Notes: generated by a model not told the origin, from the letters alone. A stretch of DNA of 64,000 bases from Candidatus Gastranaerophilales bacterium (GCA_900767135.1 CAAFYU010000067.1:1-64000); one strand, 5' to 3'; counted from the stretch's first letter, positions 25,515-37,500 are shown. Program-made: numbers and translations.

Positions 25515-26351
25515 ATGCTAAAAGGACCTTTTTTGGATAGAAATTGGATGGGACAAAATGAAGATTACGCCTCATCAGATATAGTTGTGCTTGGAATGCC
25601 GTTTGATGGAACGGTGTCTTACCGTTCAGGTTCTAGGTTTGCGCCTGAACAAATCAGACTTGCAAGTTGGGGGCTGGAAGAATACTCTCCTCGCTTTGAC
25701 AAGCATTTAGAAGATGTAAATTTTCACGACGCAGGTGATCTAGAATTCCCTCTCGGAAACACTTACAAATCGCTTGATTTGATTGAAGAAAATGTTGAAC
25801 AAATTTATAAAGACGGCAAAAGAGTTTTTGGAATTGGCGGTGAGCATCTTGTAACATTGCCTGAAATCAAAGCTGTTGCAAAGTTTTACGACAACTTAGC
25901 GATTGTTCATTTTGACGCACATACAGATTTGAGAGAAGAATATTTGGGCGAAGAAATGTCACATTCTGCCGTAATTCGCCACGCATCAAAAATTGTCGGT
26001 CCGGAAAATCTTAAACAAATTGGAATTCGCTCCGGCATGAAAGAAGAGTGGGAGTTTATGAAAAAGCACAACACTCTTATCCATAAGTATTCTGAACTTG
26101 ACGAATTAAAGGGCAAAAAAATATTTGTCACAGTAGACTTAGATTGTCTTGATCCTTCTGTAATGCCGGGAACCGGCACTCCGGAAAGTGGCGGAATGCA
26201 ATTCAATGAACTTATGGGCTGGTTTGAATATCTGAAAAACTTTGACATTGTTGGAGCTGACGTTGTAGAATTAGCTCCTGACTATGACGCATCAGGTGTT
26301 TCAACAGCTGTGGCAACAAAAGTCATTAGAGAATTGTTGATGGTGATGTAA
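25515..26351 (+). CDS. speB: Agmatinase / ureohydrolase family
   Basis: 278 aa. The binuclear manganese site is complete: GGEHLVT, HFDAHTDLRE, and TVDLDCLDPSVMPGTGTPESGG. It hydrolyses agmatine to putrescine and urea; polyamine synthesis. It starts with AGGAG in front of ATG and appears monocistronic, ending just before inverted-repeat element D. Family members acting on other guanidino substrates exist, so substrate is inferred. Confidence 0.9.
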   Translation: MLKGPFLDRNWMGQNEDYASSDIVVLGMPFDGTVSYRSGSRFAPEQIRLASWGLEEYSPRFDKHLEDVNFHDAGDLEFPLGNTYKSLDLIEENVEQIYKDGKRVFGIGGEHLVTLPEIKAVAKFYDNLAIVHFDAHTDLREEYLGEEMSHSAVIRHASKIVGPENLKQIGIRSGMKEEWEFMKKHNTLIHKYSELDELKGKKIFVTVDLDCLDPSVMPGTGTPESGGMQFNELMGWFEYLKNFDIVGADVVELAPDYDASGVSTAVATKVIRELLMVM

Positions 26352-26359
26352 GAATTGCC

Positions 26360-26474
26360 GTGAAACGTGAGACGTGAAAAGTGAAAAGTTCATATCGGTG
26401 CTAACGCACAAAAGTTATTATCGAGCGTAGCGAGCGAAAAGGTCTTTTCACGTTTCACTTTTCACCTTTCACTT
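26360..26474. repeat. Inverted-repeat element D of the GTGAANNG-arm family
   Basis: Left arm 26360-26388 is built of GTGAAACG/GTGAGACG/GTGAAAAG units; the right arm (26444-26474) is its reverse complement. The interior CGGTGCTAACGCACAAAAG followed by GAGCGTAGCGAGCG matches the interior of element C (43053) apart from small changes. No gene inside. Confidence 0.85.
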
Positions 26475-26481
26475 AATATAA

Positions 26482-28506
<2,025 letters not shown>

Positions 28507-28518
28507 AAGGGAAAATAT

Positions 28519-28965
28519 ATGAAAAAACGAGCAAGAATAATTCAAGTATCAGGATTAAGAGGAATTTTAATGATGTTATTCATCGGCGTATGCTTAGCTG
28601 CCGGATTTGTGGCTTTCCCTGCTATTTGTGCAATGAAATTATGGAATTATGCGTCAAATTTTGCACCATTGCCGTTGATTAACTTTTATCAAGGGCTAAT
28701 GCTGTGGGCTATAACTGCAATTGCAGGATTTTTGATTAATGATAAGAAAAAATTTGTTGTCGAACTTAAAGCTCCGCAACAGTTGAGCGAAAAGGATATG
28801 CAAAAACTAATGGAGCGTGTAAAAGTTCAGTCACAAGCTCAAGTTCTTAATTCTATGATTATGAAATCATCAGAAATCAAACCGTTAGATGAAATTAAAC
28901 CTACTGAAAAGGTTGAAAATACTGAGAAAAAAGAAGAAGAAAAATCCGAAAAGGAGAACGTATGA
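28519..28965 (+). CDS. Two-span membrane protein of unknown function
   Basis: 148 aa. Hydrophobic helices at about residues 15-38 (LMMLFIGVCLAAGFVAFPAICAM is within) and 55-73; then a charged cytoplasmic tail with repeated Lys-Glu segments. AAGGG precedes ATG, 12 bp after ligA. The stop overlaps the start of the SIMPL gene (ATGA), so they are translated together. Confidence 0.82.
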   Translation: MKKRARIIQVSGLRGILMMLFIGVCLAAGFVAFPAICAMKLWNYASNFAPLPLINFYQGLMLWAITAIAGFLINDKKKFVVELKAPQQLSEKDMQKLMERVKVQSQAQVLNSMIMKSSEIKPLDEIKPTEKVENTEKKEEEKSEKENV

Positions 28966-29699
28966 AAAAGTTTTTAATTTCTGCTGCAATTGTCAGCTTG
29001 GCATTGGGTTGTGCAACTGTACAAGCGATTTCTGAAAGCATTGAAAGAGGTTATATTTCTGTAAATACATCTGCAAATGCAGAACTTGCTCCTGATGTTG
29101 CAGAAATTTCTATTGCCGTAAAAACTTATGACAACAAATCTATGCAAAAAGCGACTTTGCAAAATAAAGAAATTTCAGAACAAGTAATTGCAACATTGAA
29201 ATCAATGATTGATACATCAAAAGGCGATTATATAAAAACTGCGGATTTCAGTGCTACCCCGATTTACTCGTACTCCGGAAATAAAAGAAATTTTGACAAA
29301 TATCAAGTTTCGAATTCTGTTGTAGTTCATACAAAATCAATTGACAAAATCGGCACTATGATTGACAAATCAATTGCCTTAGGGGCGACAGATGTAAACA
29401 GTTTAAATTTTTCCGTTTCTAATTATGAAGCACAATGCAACGACTTGTTGACACTTGCCGCTAAAAAGGCATCAGCAAGAGCAAATGCGGTTGCAAAGAC
29501 AGTTCCGACAACTCTTTCCGGAATTCGTTCAATGGACGTAAGTTGTAGCACAAGCAATTCTTCTCGCCCACAATACAAAATGTTGATGGCAAATCGAGCA
29601 ATGATGATGGATTCTGAAGCTGCCGGTTCTTCAACAACTATTGAAAGTGGTGTAATTAAAGTCTTTGCGAATGTAAATGCTACTTACTTTGTAAAATAA
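28962..29699 (+). CDS. SIMPL (DUF541) domain periplasmic protein
   Basis: 245 aa. An N-terminal signal peptide (ISAAIVSLALGCATVQA) precedes a SIMPL domain: GYISVNTSANAELAPDVAEIS, SNSVVVHTKSIDKIG and AAKKASARANAVAKTV are typical. The family (E. coli YggE, BP26) is linked to oxidative-stress tolerance and forms oligomers; the molecular role is unknown. A cysteine near the signal end (LGC) might allow lipidation. The C-terminal part is Met- and Ser-rich. Confidence 0.9.
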   Translation: MKKFLISAAIVSLALGCATVQAISESIERGYISVNTSANAELAPDVAEISIAVKTYDNKSMQKATLQNKEISEQVIATLKSMIDTSKGDYIKTADFSATPIYSYSGNKRNFDKYQVSNSVVVHTKSIDKIGTMIDKSIALGATDVNSLNFSVSNYEAQCNDLLTLAAKKASARANAVAKTVPTTLSGIRSMDVSCSTSNSSRPQYKMLMANRAMMMDSEAAGSSTTIESGVIKVFANVNATYFVK

Positions 29700-29815
29700 T
29701 AAAATTTTTAATTTATTTTTGCCTTTACAATTCTTAATATATTATATTATTTACGCAATTTAAAACGTAAATAATTTTTATATAATATATACGGGGAATT
29801 TATAAGGGAAAATAT

Positions 29816-31258
29816 ATGACAATTGATGCTACAAGACAAGCTTCAATTCAGCAGATTGCGGACTATGTTCATGATGTGCAAGAAGTTGAACCAAATAAAA
29901 CAACAAAAGAGGAATTACAGGAATTAGGACAAAATTTCCTATATGGGCTTCCTATGATGGCTGCAATGCCTGTTATTACCAATTTGACATCAAGACCATA
30001 TTCAATTTGGCAATATATGCGTCAAAATGGAACAACTTGGTCGCAGGCTCGAAACTTTATCGATGCTCAAAAAGCACAAGAAAGACAGGCTTTACAGTAT
30101 TTAAAAAATCCTAGCAGCAGATGGCTAACATTAGGAAATAAGAGAATGTTTAATAGGGTTAAGGATTTAGATGGTTTAATCCCTAGATGTAACCCAAATC
30201 AGGATATTTCAAAATTACAAGGCAAAGAATTAATAAAATTTCAAAATGCTCAACGTAGTTCAAAATACTATGGAGAAGCAAGAAGACTTATTGAAGAAGC
30301 AAAATCAAAAAAAATGACAGGCGAACAACTCAAAGCTCAATTAAGAAAGATTAGAGAAGCAATGGGGAAAGGTGACGCCAAAGTATGTTCTGCAATGGAA
30401 AAAGGTTTACTTAAACCAACTTCAAAATTGGGTCAAGCAAAACATTGGATAAAAAGTAAAACCGGCGGATATAAATTTGAAAGCAAGCTTCTAAAATCAA
30501 CCAAAGGTGCAAATGCTTTAAGAATGGCTAAAAAATGTGCTAAGGGTGGAACGGCATTAATGGCTGTAATCGAAGGGGTTATGGAAATTCCTGATGTTAT
30601 TTCAGCTTTCAAAATAGATGGAAAACGAGGTGCAAAACAGCTAGTAAAATCAGGGGTAAAAGTTGGAGCAAGCGTTCTTGGTTATGCAGCAGGTTCCGCA
30701 GCAGCCGGAGCAATTGCAGGCTCAGTATTCCCTGGTATCGGAAACGTTGTTGGAGCAGTTGTTGGTTTTGCCGGTGGTCTTATTGGCGGTTGGTTAGCAT
30801 CAAAGGCTGCTAGTAAAACAATGGATCATGTTCTTGGAGAAAAAGATTCATTAAACAAATCAGAAGCTCAAATATATGCAGAACAACAAAATGATAAAAA
30901 TAAACAAGCAGCTGCATTGACTGCTGAAAATGCCGGAAAATCTAATGACGCATTGGATCAATTATTAGCTTTGGCTAATGATAAGGCAGAGAGTGAAGGC
31001 GGTTGGTCTTCACAAGATATTTTGGATTCATTTGATAAATTAGTTCAAGAAAGAGAATCTACTGTTCAGCAAGGAGATTATACTACTAACGTTGATACAA
31101 GCTTAGGCGAACAAACAATTCAAGGAACAGATGATTGGTATTTACATCAATTAAATAATTTGGGAAGCAATCTTTCTTTTGTTCCTGTTGCACAATCTGT
31201 TTCTAACACAGCAGAAAACATTTACAATTACGGACAAAATCTTTATCTAAACTGGTAA
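29816..31258 (+). CDS. Glycine-zipper protein, paralogue 1
   Basis: 480 aa. The N-terminal 250 residues are polar and helical, without a signal peptide. A core at about 250-340 contains MEIPDVISAFK, then a basic linker and a glycine zipper (ASVLGYAAGSAAAGAIAGSVF, then VVGAVVGFAGGLIGGWLAS). A Q/N/E-rich tail follows. The motif (E-I/L-P-x-I/V-I-x and zipper) recurs in genes at 46084 and 54802. Glycine zippers often insert in membranes; a toxin, effector or membrane scaffold are all possible. AAGGG upstream and an inverted repeat TTTACG...CGTAAA at 29751-29772. A terminator follows. Confidence 0.8.
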   Translation: MTIDATRQASIQQIADYVHDVQEVEPNKTTKEELQELGQNFLYGLPMMAAMPVITNLTSRPYSIWQYMRQNGTTWSQARNFIDAQKAQERQALQYLKNPSSRWLTLGNKRMFNRVKDLDGLIPRCNPNQDISKLQGKELIKFQNAQRSSKYYGEARRLIEEAKSKKMTGEQLKAQLRKIREAMGKGDAKVCSAMEKGLLKPTSKLGQAKHWIKSKTGGYKFESKLLKSTKGANALRMAKKCAKGGTALMAVIEGVMEIPDVISAFKIDGKRGAKQLVKSGVKVGASVLGYAAGSAAAGAIAGSVFPGIGNVVGAVVGFAGGLIGGWLASKAASKTMDHVLGEKDSLNKSEAQIYAEQQNDKNKQAAALTAENAGKSNDALDQLLALANDKAESEGGWSSQDILDSFDKLVQERESTVQQGDYTTNVDTSLGEQTIQGTDDWYLHQLNNLGSNLSFVPVAQSVSNTAENIYNYGQNLYLNW

Positions 31259-31279
31259 CTTAATAAAAATAAAAAAAAT

Positions 31280-31312
31280 AAAAAGAACCGTCGATATTGG
31301 CGGTTCTTTTTA
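31280..31312. terminator. Terminator after the glycine-zipper gene
   Basis: AAGAACCG and CGGTTCTT pair with a 10-base loop; A and T runs flank both sides, so it serves both convergent genes. Confidence 0.88.
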
Positions 31313-31335
31313 TTTGATTAAATGTTTTTACTTCG

Positions 31336-31509
31336 CTACACAGCAGATACATGAAAGTCACGTTCTGCACGACTTGTAGTTGTTCCAAGTAATAAGTTTA
31401 AAAATTTGTCGATTGTTTTTTCCATTGTGGAAATTTCGTCTTTCAAAGCTTTGTAGCTTTCTTCTTTAACATCTTTTAGTGCGTTTTCAAAAATTTCGTC
31501 ATGATACAT
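31336..31509 (-). CDS. Small helical protein, 57 aa
   Basis: Reading MYHDEIFENALKDVKEESY and ending RAERDFHVSAV, 57 aa, too short for usual gene lists. AAAAGGAGAT precedes the start by about ten bases. It is amphipathic and charged, predicted helical, and not hydrophobic. It converges with the glycine-zipper gene on a shared terminator. The clean ribosome site, coding-like composition and terminator support reality; function unknown. Confidence 0.68.
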   Translation of the reverse strand: MYHDEIFENALKDVKEESYKALKDEISTMEKTIDKFLNLLLGTTTSRAERDFHVSAV

Positions 31510-31682
31510 ATTCTCATATCTCCTTTTAATTACTTTGCAAAATGCAAATCTACTTCACATATTCCCATAACGGCATTTTTTCGAACAAACTTTAACAAAT
31601 TAAATAATTTTGTTACAAAATTTAGCAATTCTACAAAATAATTTTGGTTTAATGTAAAATATTAGAAATATAGGGGAATAGA

Positions 31683-32513
31683 ATGACCACAGATTTTCTA
31701 ACAAGTTATGACTATTATTCAAGCAGACGTGATATGGAAGTAATATCACAGATAGTAGAGTCTTTGAAAAAGATTTTAGAGGAAGATAAGCACCAGCCTC
31801 AGCCGTTATTTTTGAAAACATCAGACAACTTAATTTTGAACATTGCAAGAAAAGTTGTTCAAGAAAAGAAAAAAACTTTTCTTATTGGTATTACAGGCGA
31901 AAGTGCTTCCGGTAAAACTGTTTTTGTTGATAATACAATTAAAGCATGTATTAAAGATAAAAAAGAAGGAATTTATACTGTAATTCGTTGCGATGACTAT
32001 TACAAAGATACTTCCAAAGAATTAAAAGAAGCTGGAAGTTATGAGGAGTTATTCAAAACAGGGTTTAGTTTTGACACTCCTGATGCAATTGATTTGGATT
32101 TAATGAAAAGTCATTTGGTACAGTTGAAAGCCGGCAACGCAATTACATCGCCTCGTTACGACTTTGTAACTTGCATTTCAGACCCGAACGGGGATATTAA
32201 AAAGCCTGCAAAAGTTGTTTTAACAGAAGGTTTATACGTTCTAAACGAAGGTGTTCGTGACATTATGGACGTTAAAGTATATGTTTATACTCCGCTGGAA
32301 GTTATTAAAGACAGGTGGTACAAACGTGCAGAACTTCGCGGGAAAACAGGTGCTGCCGCTGATTTACAATTCCAAGACGTAAATAAAACAGCTCAACAAT
32401 ATATTCGTCCGGCTTATCAGATATCAGATGCAGTTATTAATGGTATGGTGTCACAAGAATATATTCAAGAAATTACAGATAAAATATTTAATACATTAGA
32501 AGAAATAGTATAG
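31683..32513 (+). CDS. Uridine kinase / phosphoribulokinase family protein
   Basis: 276 aa. The P-loop is GITGESASGKTVF near residue 67; RCDDYYKDTSKE and the segment SPRYDFVT match the uridine kinase substrate region, and VYVYTPLEVIKDRWYKR the lid. An extra 55 residues precede the kinase domain. It likely phosphorylates uridine/cytidine, but family members use other small substrates. AGGGG upstream; stand-alone. The gap 31510-31682 holds only upstream regions of two divergent genes. Confidence 0.85.
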   Translation: MTTDFLTSYDYYSSRRDMEVISQIVESLKKILEEDKHQPQPLFLKTSDNLILNIARKVVQEKKKTFLIGITGESASGKTVFVDNTIKACIKDKKEGIYTVIRCDDYYKDTSKELKEAGSYEELFKTGFSFDTPDAIDLDLMKSHLVQLKAGNAITSPRYDFVTCISDPNGDIKKPAKVVLTEGLYVLNEGVRDIMDVKVYVYTPLEVIKDRWYKRAELRGKTGAAADLQFQDVNKTAQQYIRPAYQISDAVINGMVSQEYIQEITDKIFNTLEEIV

Positions 32514-32542
32514 ACAACTGACGTTTTTCTTGAAATTTGTTG

Positions 32543-32548
32543 TAAAAT
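32543..32548 (+). promoter_or_regulatory. -10 box six bases before the 32555 start
   Basis: TAAAAT ends exactly six bases before ATG; only a weak -35-like CTGACG lies 19 bases upstream. No Shine-Dalgarno sequence. Same geometry as mlaE, the MalF-type gene, the EamA-type gene and pflA. Confidence 0.45.
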
Positions 32549-32554
32549 GATTAA

Positions 32555-33055
32555 ATGATAAATATGCTAAAAAAGATATTTGTTTTATTCATTTTGTTAA
32601 TTGGTTCATTTGGATCGGCAGAAACTTTAAAAGCAGGAGTTTCCAAAATAGGAGCTGTTCCAAACTCGTTTTATGGAAGTTGGCGAGTTGTTGCAAAATT
32701 AGATAAACAGTCCGGTTCTGTTTATTTTAAACCTCAAGCGGTAGATTTTTGGAACTTATCACGCACAGGCGACGTCATAAATTTAAACAATCCGTTTACG
32801 GGAGCAGATGCAACTATTAAGTTGGATTATGTTGAAGGAAATCTGATAAGATTTACAAAATCAGGAGATTACGACGGAAATAAAAAATTAACAGATACAG
32901 TAGATTTAAAAATAGTTGGAAATTCTTTTACCGGAGTAAATTATCTAACACTTGAAACTTATTCATACAAAGATAAATCGTTAATCAGAAAAGATACTGC
33001 AACTTACATTCTGAAAGGAGAAAAACTCTCAGGCATGAGCATTACAGGGGAATAG
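32555..33055 (+). CDS. Exported protein of unknown function
   Basis: 166 aa. Signal peptide with hydrophobic core KIFVLFILLIGSFGSA, then a small domain with FYGSWRVVAKLDKQSGSVYFKPQ and many beta-type segments, resembling lipocalin-like or beta-sandwich periplasmic proteins but not identifiable. No lipobox Cys. Just 41 bases separate it from the uridine-kinase-like gene and four from trxB, whose ribosome site is inside its last codons. Confidence 0.82.
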   Translation: MINMLKKIFVLFILLIGSFGSAETLKAGVSKIGAVPNSFYGSWRVVAKLDKQSGSVYFKPQAVDFWNLSRTGDVINLNNPFTGADATIKLDYVEGNLIRFTKSGDYDGNKKLTDTVDLKIVGNSFTGVNYLTLETYSYKDKSLIRKDTATYILKGEKLSGMSITGE

Positions 33056-33059
33056 ATTT

Positions 33060-33998
33060 ATGGAAAGAAAGATTTTTGATATTATTATATTAGGCGGTGG
33101 TCCTGCCGGATTTTCATCAGCGATTTACGCAGCACGAGGAGCTGTTTCAACAGCAATTGTGGATATAAATATGCTAGGTGGACAACCTTCAAACTACCTT
33201 GAACTCGAAAATTATCCTGGATTTCAACTTGTAGGTGGATATGATTTAATGGAAAAATTTGAAGAGCACGCTGATAAATTTGGGGTTAAAAAATTTCCGA
33301 TGCAGGAAATTACAAAAATAGATTTAGCTAAAAAGAAAATTTATACAAAAGAATACGAATTTTCGGCAAAATCAATAATTATTGCAACTGGAGCTCAACC
33401 GATGAAACTTGGTGTAAAAGGTGAAAAAGAGTTTGTCGGGCGAGGTGTTAGCTATTGTGCGGTATGTGATGGAGCTTTTTACAAAGATAAAATTGTCGCA
33501 GTTGTCGGAGGCGGTAATTCTGCAATAGAAGAAGCTATGTATTTGACGAAATTTGCAAAAAAAGTTTATGTAATTCATCGAAGAGATAGACTGAGAGCTG
33601 ATAAAATTCTCCAAGAAAAAGCCTTTAAAAACCAAAAAATTGAATTTATTTGGAATTCGATTGTGCTTGAAATACAAGGGGAAAATACTGTAAAATCAAT
33701 TGTTTTAAAGAATTTACAAACAGATAAAATATCTGAATTAAAAATTGATGGTATTTTCCCATATATTGGAATTTCTCCGAATACAGAGCTTTTTTCAGGT
33801 CAATTAAATCAAGATAAATATGGATTTATTATTACAGATACGACTATGGCAACATCAGTTGATGGAGTTTATGCAATAGGAGATGTTCGTAACACCCCTC
33901 TTCGACAAGTTGTAACGGCAGCATCAGACGGAGCGATTGGTGCAACTTATTCACTTCGATATATTGAGCAAACGAAAGAAATTGAAACTAAATTGTAA
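33060..33998 (+). CDS. trxB: Thioredoxin reductase
   Basis: 312 aa. FAD-binding GGGPAGFSSAIYAARG, redox-active pair in SYCAVCDGAFYKD (about residue 137), NADPH-binding VVGGGNSAIEEAMYL and the C-terminal FAD motif AIGDVRNTPLRQVVTAASDGA. It reduces thioredoxin with NADPH. AGGGG precedes ATG; only four bases after the exported-protein gene. Confidence 0.95.
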   Translation: MERKIFDIIILGGGPAGFSSAIYAARGAVSTAIVDINMLGGQPSNYLELENYPGFQLVGGYDLMEKFEEHADKFGVKKFPMQEITKIDLAKKKIYTKEYEFSAKSIIIATGAQPMKLGVKGEKEFVGRGVSYCAVCDGAFYKDKIVAVVGGGNSAIEEAMYLTKFAKKVYVIHRRDRLRADKILQEKAFKNQKIEFIWNSIVLEIQGENTVKSIVLKNLQTDKISELKIDGIFPYIGISPNTELFSGQLNQDKYGFIITDTTMATSVDGVYAIGDVRNTPLRQVVTAASDGAIGATYSLRYIEQTKEIETKL

Positions 33999-34052
33999 AC
34001 ATTTGTAAATAATTTGTTTTAAATAACAAAATAAATATTTTACGTCTTTTAA

Positions 34053-34073
34053 ATCTCCATATAAAAAGGAGAT
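34053..34073 (+). promoter_or_regulatory. Hairpin that sequesters the ribosome site of the 34080 gene
   Basis: ATCTCC (34053-34058) is fully complementary to GGAGAT (34068-34073), the Shine-Dalgarno of the next gene, across a nine-base AT-only loop. This is an RNA-switch or thermometer-like arrangement. Confidence 0.5.
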
Positions 34074-34079
34074 ACATTT

Positions 34080-34448
34080 ATGCAAATTAATTCAAGTTTC
34101 AATTCTGTTCCTCAGAGTACATCTTTTGGAAAAAAATATCCATTTGGCGATATTATGTCAATTATGTCTGCTTGTTATGCAGGCAATACACAATCTGTTA
34201 ATAAGACTTGTGCATCTATTGTAGGTAAAGAAGTTGGTAATATTGCAAGTCAAAGAGCAAATTTTAATAAAGCAAGACAATTGTTAGTAACAAAACGTTC
34301 TGATTTGTGTCCAACAGCTGCAAAATTTGCAAACGCTATTGATGCAGAAAATTCAAACCACTATGCAATTACTGCTAAAAGAATGAAAGAAATCGTTAAG
34401 GGACAAGCTGAAGAATTTGGTAGCAAATCAATTGATATAAATATATAA
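34080..34448 (+). CDS. Small lineage-specific protein
   Basis: 122 aa, no signal peptide or membrane span. Begins MQINSSFNSVPQSTSFGKK and has a mostly helical body (KEVGNIASQRANFNKARQLL; KFANAIDAENSNHYAITAK). The short beta-like N-terminus ending in FGKK is of a kind seen on several unknown proteins in such genomes and may be a targeting tag; this is inference. Its ribosome site is buried in a hairpin, and a long perfect terminator follows. Confidence 0.78.
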   Translation: MQINSSFNSVPQSTSFGKKYPFGDIMSIMSACYAGNTQSVNKTCASIVGKEVGNIASQRANFNKARQLLVTKRSDLCPTAAKFANAIDAENSNHYAITAKRMKEIVKGQAEEFGSKSIDINI

Positions 34449-34461
34449 TATAAAAACCTAT

Positions 34462-34517
34462 AAAAACATATAAAAACGGTGGAAAAAGTAACTCTTCCAC
34501 CGTTTTTATATGTTTTT
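34462..34517. terminator. Long bidirectional terminator
   Basis: AAAAACATATAAAAACGGTGG pairs perfectly with its partner CCACCGTTTTTATATGTTTT over more than 20 bp. It serves the 34080 gene and the convergent AsmA-like gene. Confidence 0.93.
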
Positions 34518-37500
34518 ATTTAACAAGGTTTTTCAAATTTTTTAAACCTTTAAATGCATCTTGCATTTGCTGTTTAGATGCTTCTGCTTGTGTTCTTTGT
34601 TCTTCCATGTGGGTATTAAATGCCTCTTTTTTCTCTTGAATGGCATTTTTTACAGCTTGTTTTGTCTCTTTAACTTGTTCTTTCATTGTTGTTTTTTGAA
34701 TAGCTGACATGTCACATTTTGATAGCCATTTGAACGATTTAACAGAACTTCTGCTTTCTACTCCGCCATTAAAGACAACTTTGAAATCTTTATGATTTTT
34801 ACTACCAGTCGATAAAGCTGGAATTGCTGCAATATTTTCTCCTTTTGGATTTGTTGTAAGAGCATTTATAATATTTCCTGTTGCCGTCCCAAATTTAGGG
34901 ATATAAGACGTCAGTTTCGTTACAGACAAATCTCCAAGCGGACCTAATACAGATACAACTTCTGCTGACAACCGTCCTAATACAATAACGTTTGCAGTTG
35001 CATTAATTAAGTTGTATTTCCCTGTAATATGATATGACATGCTAGGACCTGATGTATTAATCGGAGCAAGAGTTGCCCAACCGTTGTTGAATGTTAGATT
35101 GCCGGAAATCGTTTTGAAGTGAGCAGTATTTTTAATAGTTGGTAATGATTTAACTGAATTTACAGCAGCTTTAACGATGCTGTTTTGTTGCAAGTTTTGT
35201 GCAAACAGGAAGTTTTCAAAACGTCCGATATTTCCAAAAGAGCCATCGGAAATCTTGAAACTTGCTTTTCCCTTCAAATTTTTCATCATTTCAATATCTG
35301 TTGTGCCATGCAGAGTTACATTTGCATTAAAATTCAACTTGCCGGATAATGCGTTTTTAAGTCCGGCGGCACCTGCAATTGCTCTTTCTGCGTCCATGCC
35401 TGTTCCTTTAAGTACAACTCCGATATGCCCGTTTGTTATGTTGTAAGAGATGTTTCCATTTACTTTGCCTGAAAACGCATCGCCTGTCAGATTTTTCAAG
35501 TAAAACACATTATTTGTAAGGTTAAAATCAGATGCAAGATTTTCTGCAACAATTCCACCGGAAACAAATTTTTTTAAAGTTCCTTTCCCTTTGACAATAG
35601 GGCCATTCAGGCTAACTTGCATATCAGTCATTGTAACAGCAGCTTCTGGAATTTTTATTGAAGGGATTGAAACAGATCCTTTTAAAATCGGATTTGCGGC
35701 AACTCCTGTTACATCAATATTCCCGCCTGCAATGACTTTGGATTTGCTAAACCCTGGGATTACAAAAGCAATGTTGTTTGGAGTTGCGACATTAAGATTG
35801 AGTTTTTGAGATTTAGTTAAATCGTTTATGTTGCCTTTTAAACTTGCAACGTTAGCTCCATTTGCATAAATCCCTGTATCAGAAAATTTCAGGCTATCGC
35901 CATTGACTTTTACACTTCCTTTAATGGCTGTTGTTTTGCCACGTAATTGGTCAACTGATACAACAGAAACATAATTAGTCGGGTTTGCAGTCAAATTGAA
36001 TGTGATATCTTGCGTTTTATCGTTTCCAATGACATTAACAGATAGCGGTAATTTGCCTTTTGCACTAACCATAGAACGCATATCTGCCGGAATCATTGAA
36101 CGAATATCTGATGCAAGAAGATTTCCTTTTGCATTGATATTGAATTTAAGATTCTTATTTGTGTAATCATTGATTTTACCTGTAATATCAATTCGAGAAT
36201 TATTCAATAAAATATAGGCATTATTGATATTAATATCTTTTTCGCCAAAAGTGATTTTTGCAGACGGAGCAGTAACTCTTGCCATAGGATTAATAACTTT
36301 GGCATTGTTTAGATTTACAAGTCCATCGATTTTTTTGCCATCGGTTGTCAAATCAACTTTTGAGCTAAGCATTGTAACTGTTGTATTAGAAGGAACATTT
36401 TTTACATTAACGTTATCAATACTCAGGTTAACTTTCGGAACGATTTTGTCAAGTTTGCCTTTTAAAGACGTATTCATAGACAAAGTTCCGCTGTTAATCT
36501 TGTTTTCCTTCAACAAAGACATTTGCCCGAGAGCAAGTAACAACCCTCTCAATTGAAGTCTGTCCGCAATAACCGAAATATCTGCGTTTGCATCATGCGA
36601 AATCGAACCACTTATACTTAGAGGTTGTCCGAGAACAGACAAACCTGCTTTATTTATATTCACCATATTGTTTGCAAAATCAACGTCTGCACTGATGTTG
36701 TTCACATAAGCATTGTATAACTTATAAGCCAAAGATGCAGAAGGAATTTTTAAATATCCGGAAGATTCAATGTTTTTCAAATTTGATTTGATTGTGAAAT
36801 CCGCATTAATTCCTCCTGTTGCACTCAAAGTATCTAAGTCATTGTAATCAAAGGATTTTGCAACACTATCAATTAAATCGATTAAACTATTAAATTTTGC
36901 ATTAGATTTACAATTCAAACTGATTTTAGGGTGTTTTCCTGTTTTGAAATCTCCAATAAGTTCTGTTAATTCGTCTTTTGCTGTGTATAATTTTGCATAC
37001 ATTTTTATGCCATTGTTTTTGAAATTGAAATCAGCAGTGCTTTCAGGTAATTTTTTGCCATCAACTTCTATTCCTAGATTAGATATATTCAAAACACCTG
37101 TCATGTCTAAGTCATCAACAGTTCCGTTGACTTTAATATTTCCGTTAACATTTGCAGTAAGTTGATTTTTGTAAATTGCTTTAAATATGTCTATTATATT
37201 GAAATTGATATCTTGTTGAGTTTTTTCTTCGGTATCAGCCGGTGCAAAAACAAGGTCATTTAACTCAACATCAGGCATGATTTTGTTCAAAACCTTGATA
37301 TCATAGCTGAATTGTTCTTTATCTTGCAACTGAACTTTACCATCAACAGCAACTTTTATTTTCTTATTTAAGATAAAATCGCTCACAGAAAGGTTATTCC
37401 CGAATATTGAATAAGTTTTATCTGTTGGGATATCAATGAATGTGACATTATAATTGTTTACAGTGATATTTGGAAGATGATTTGACAATTTTAGCCCAAA

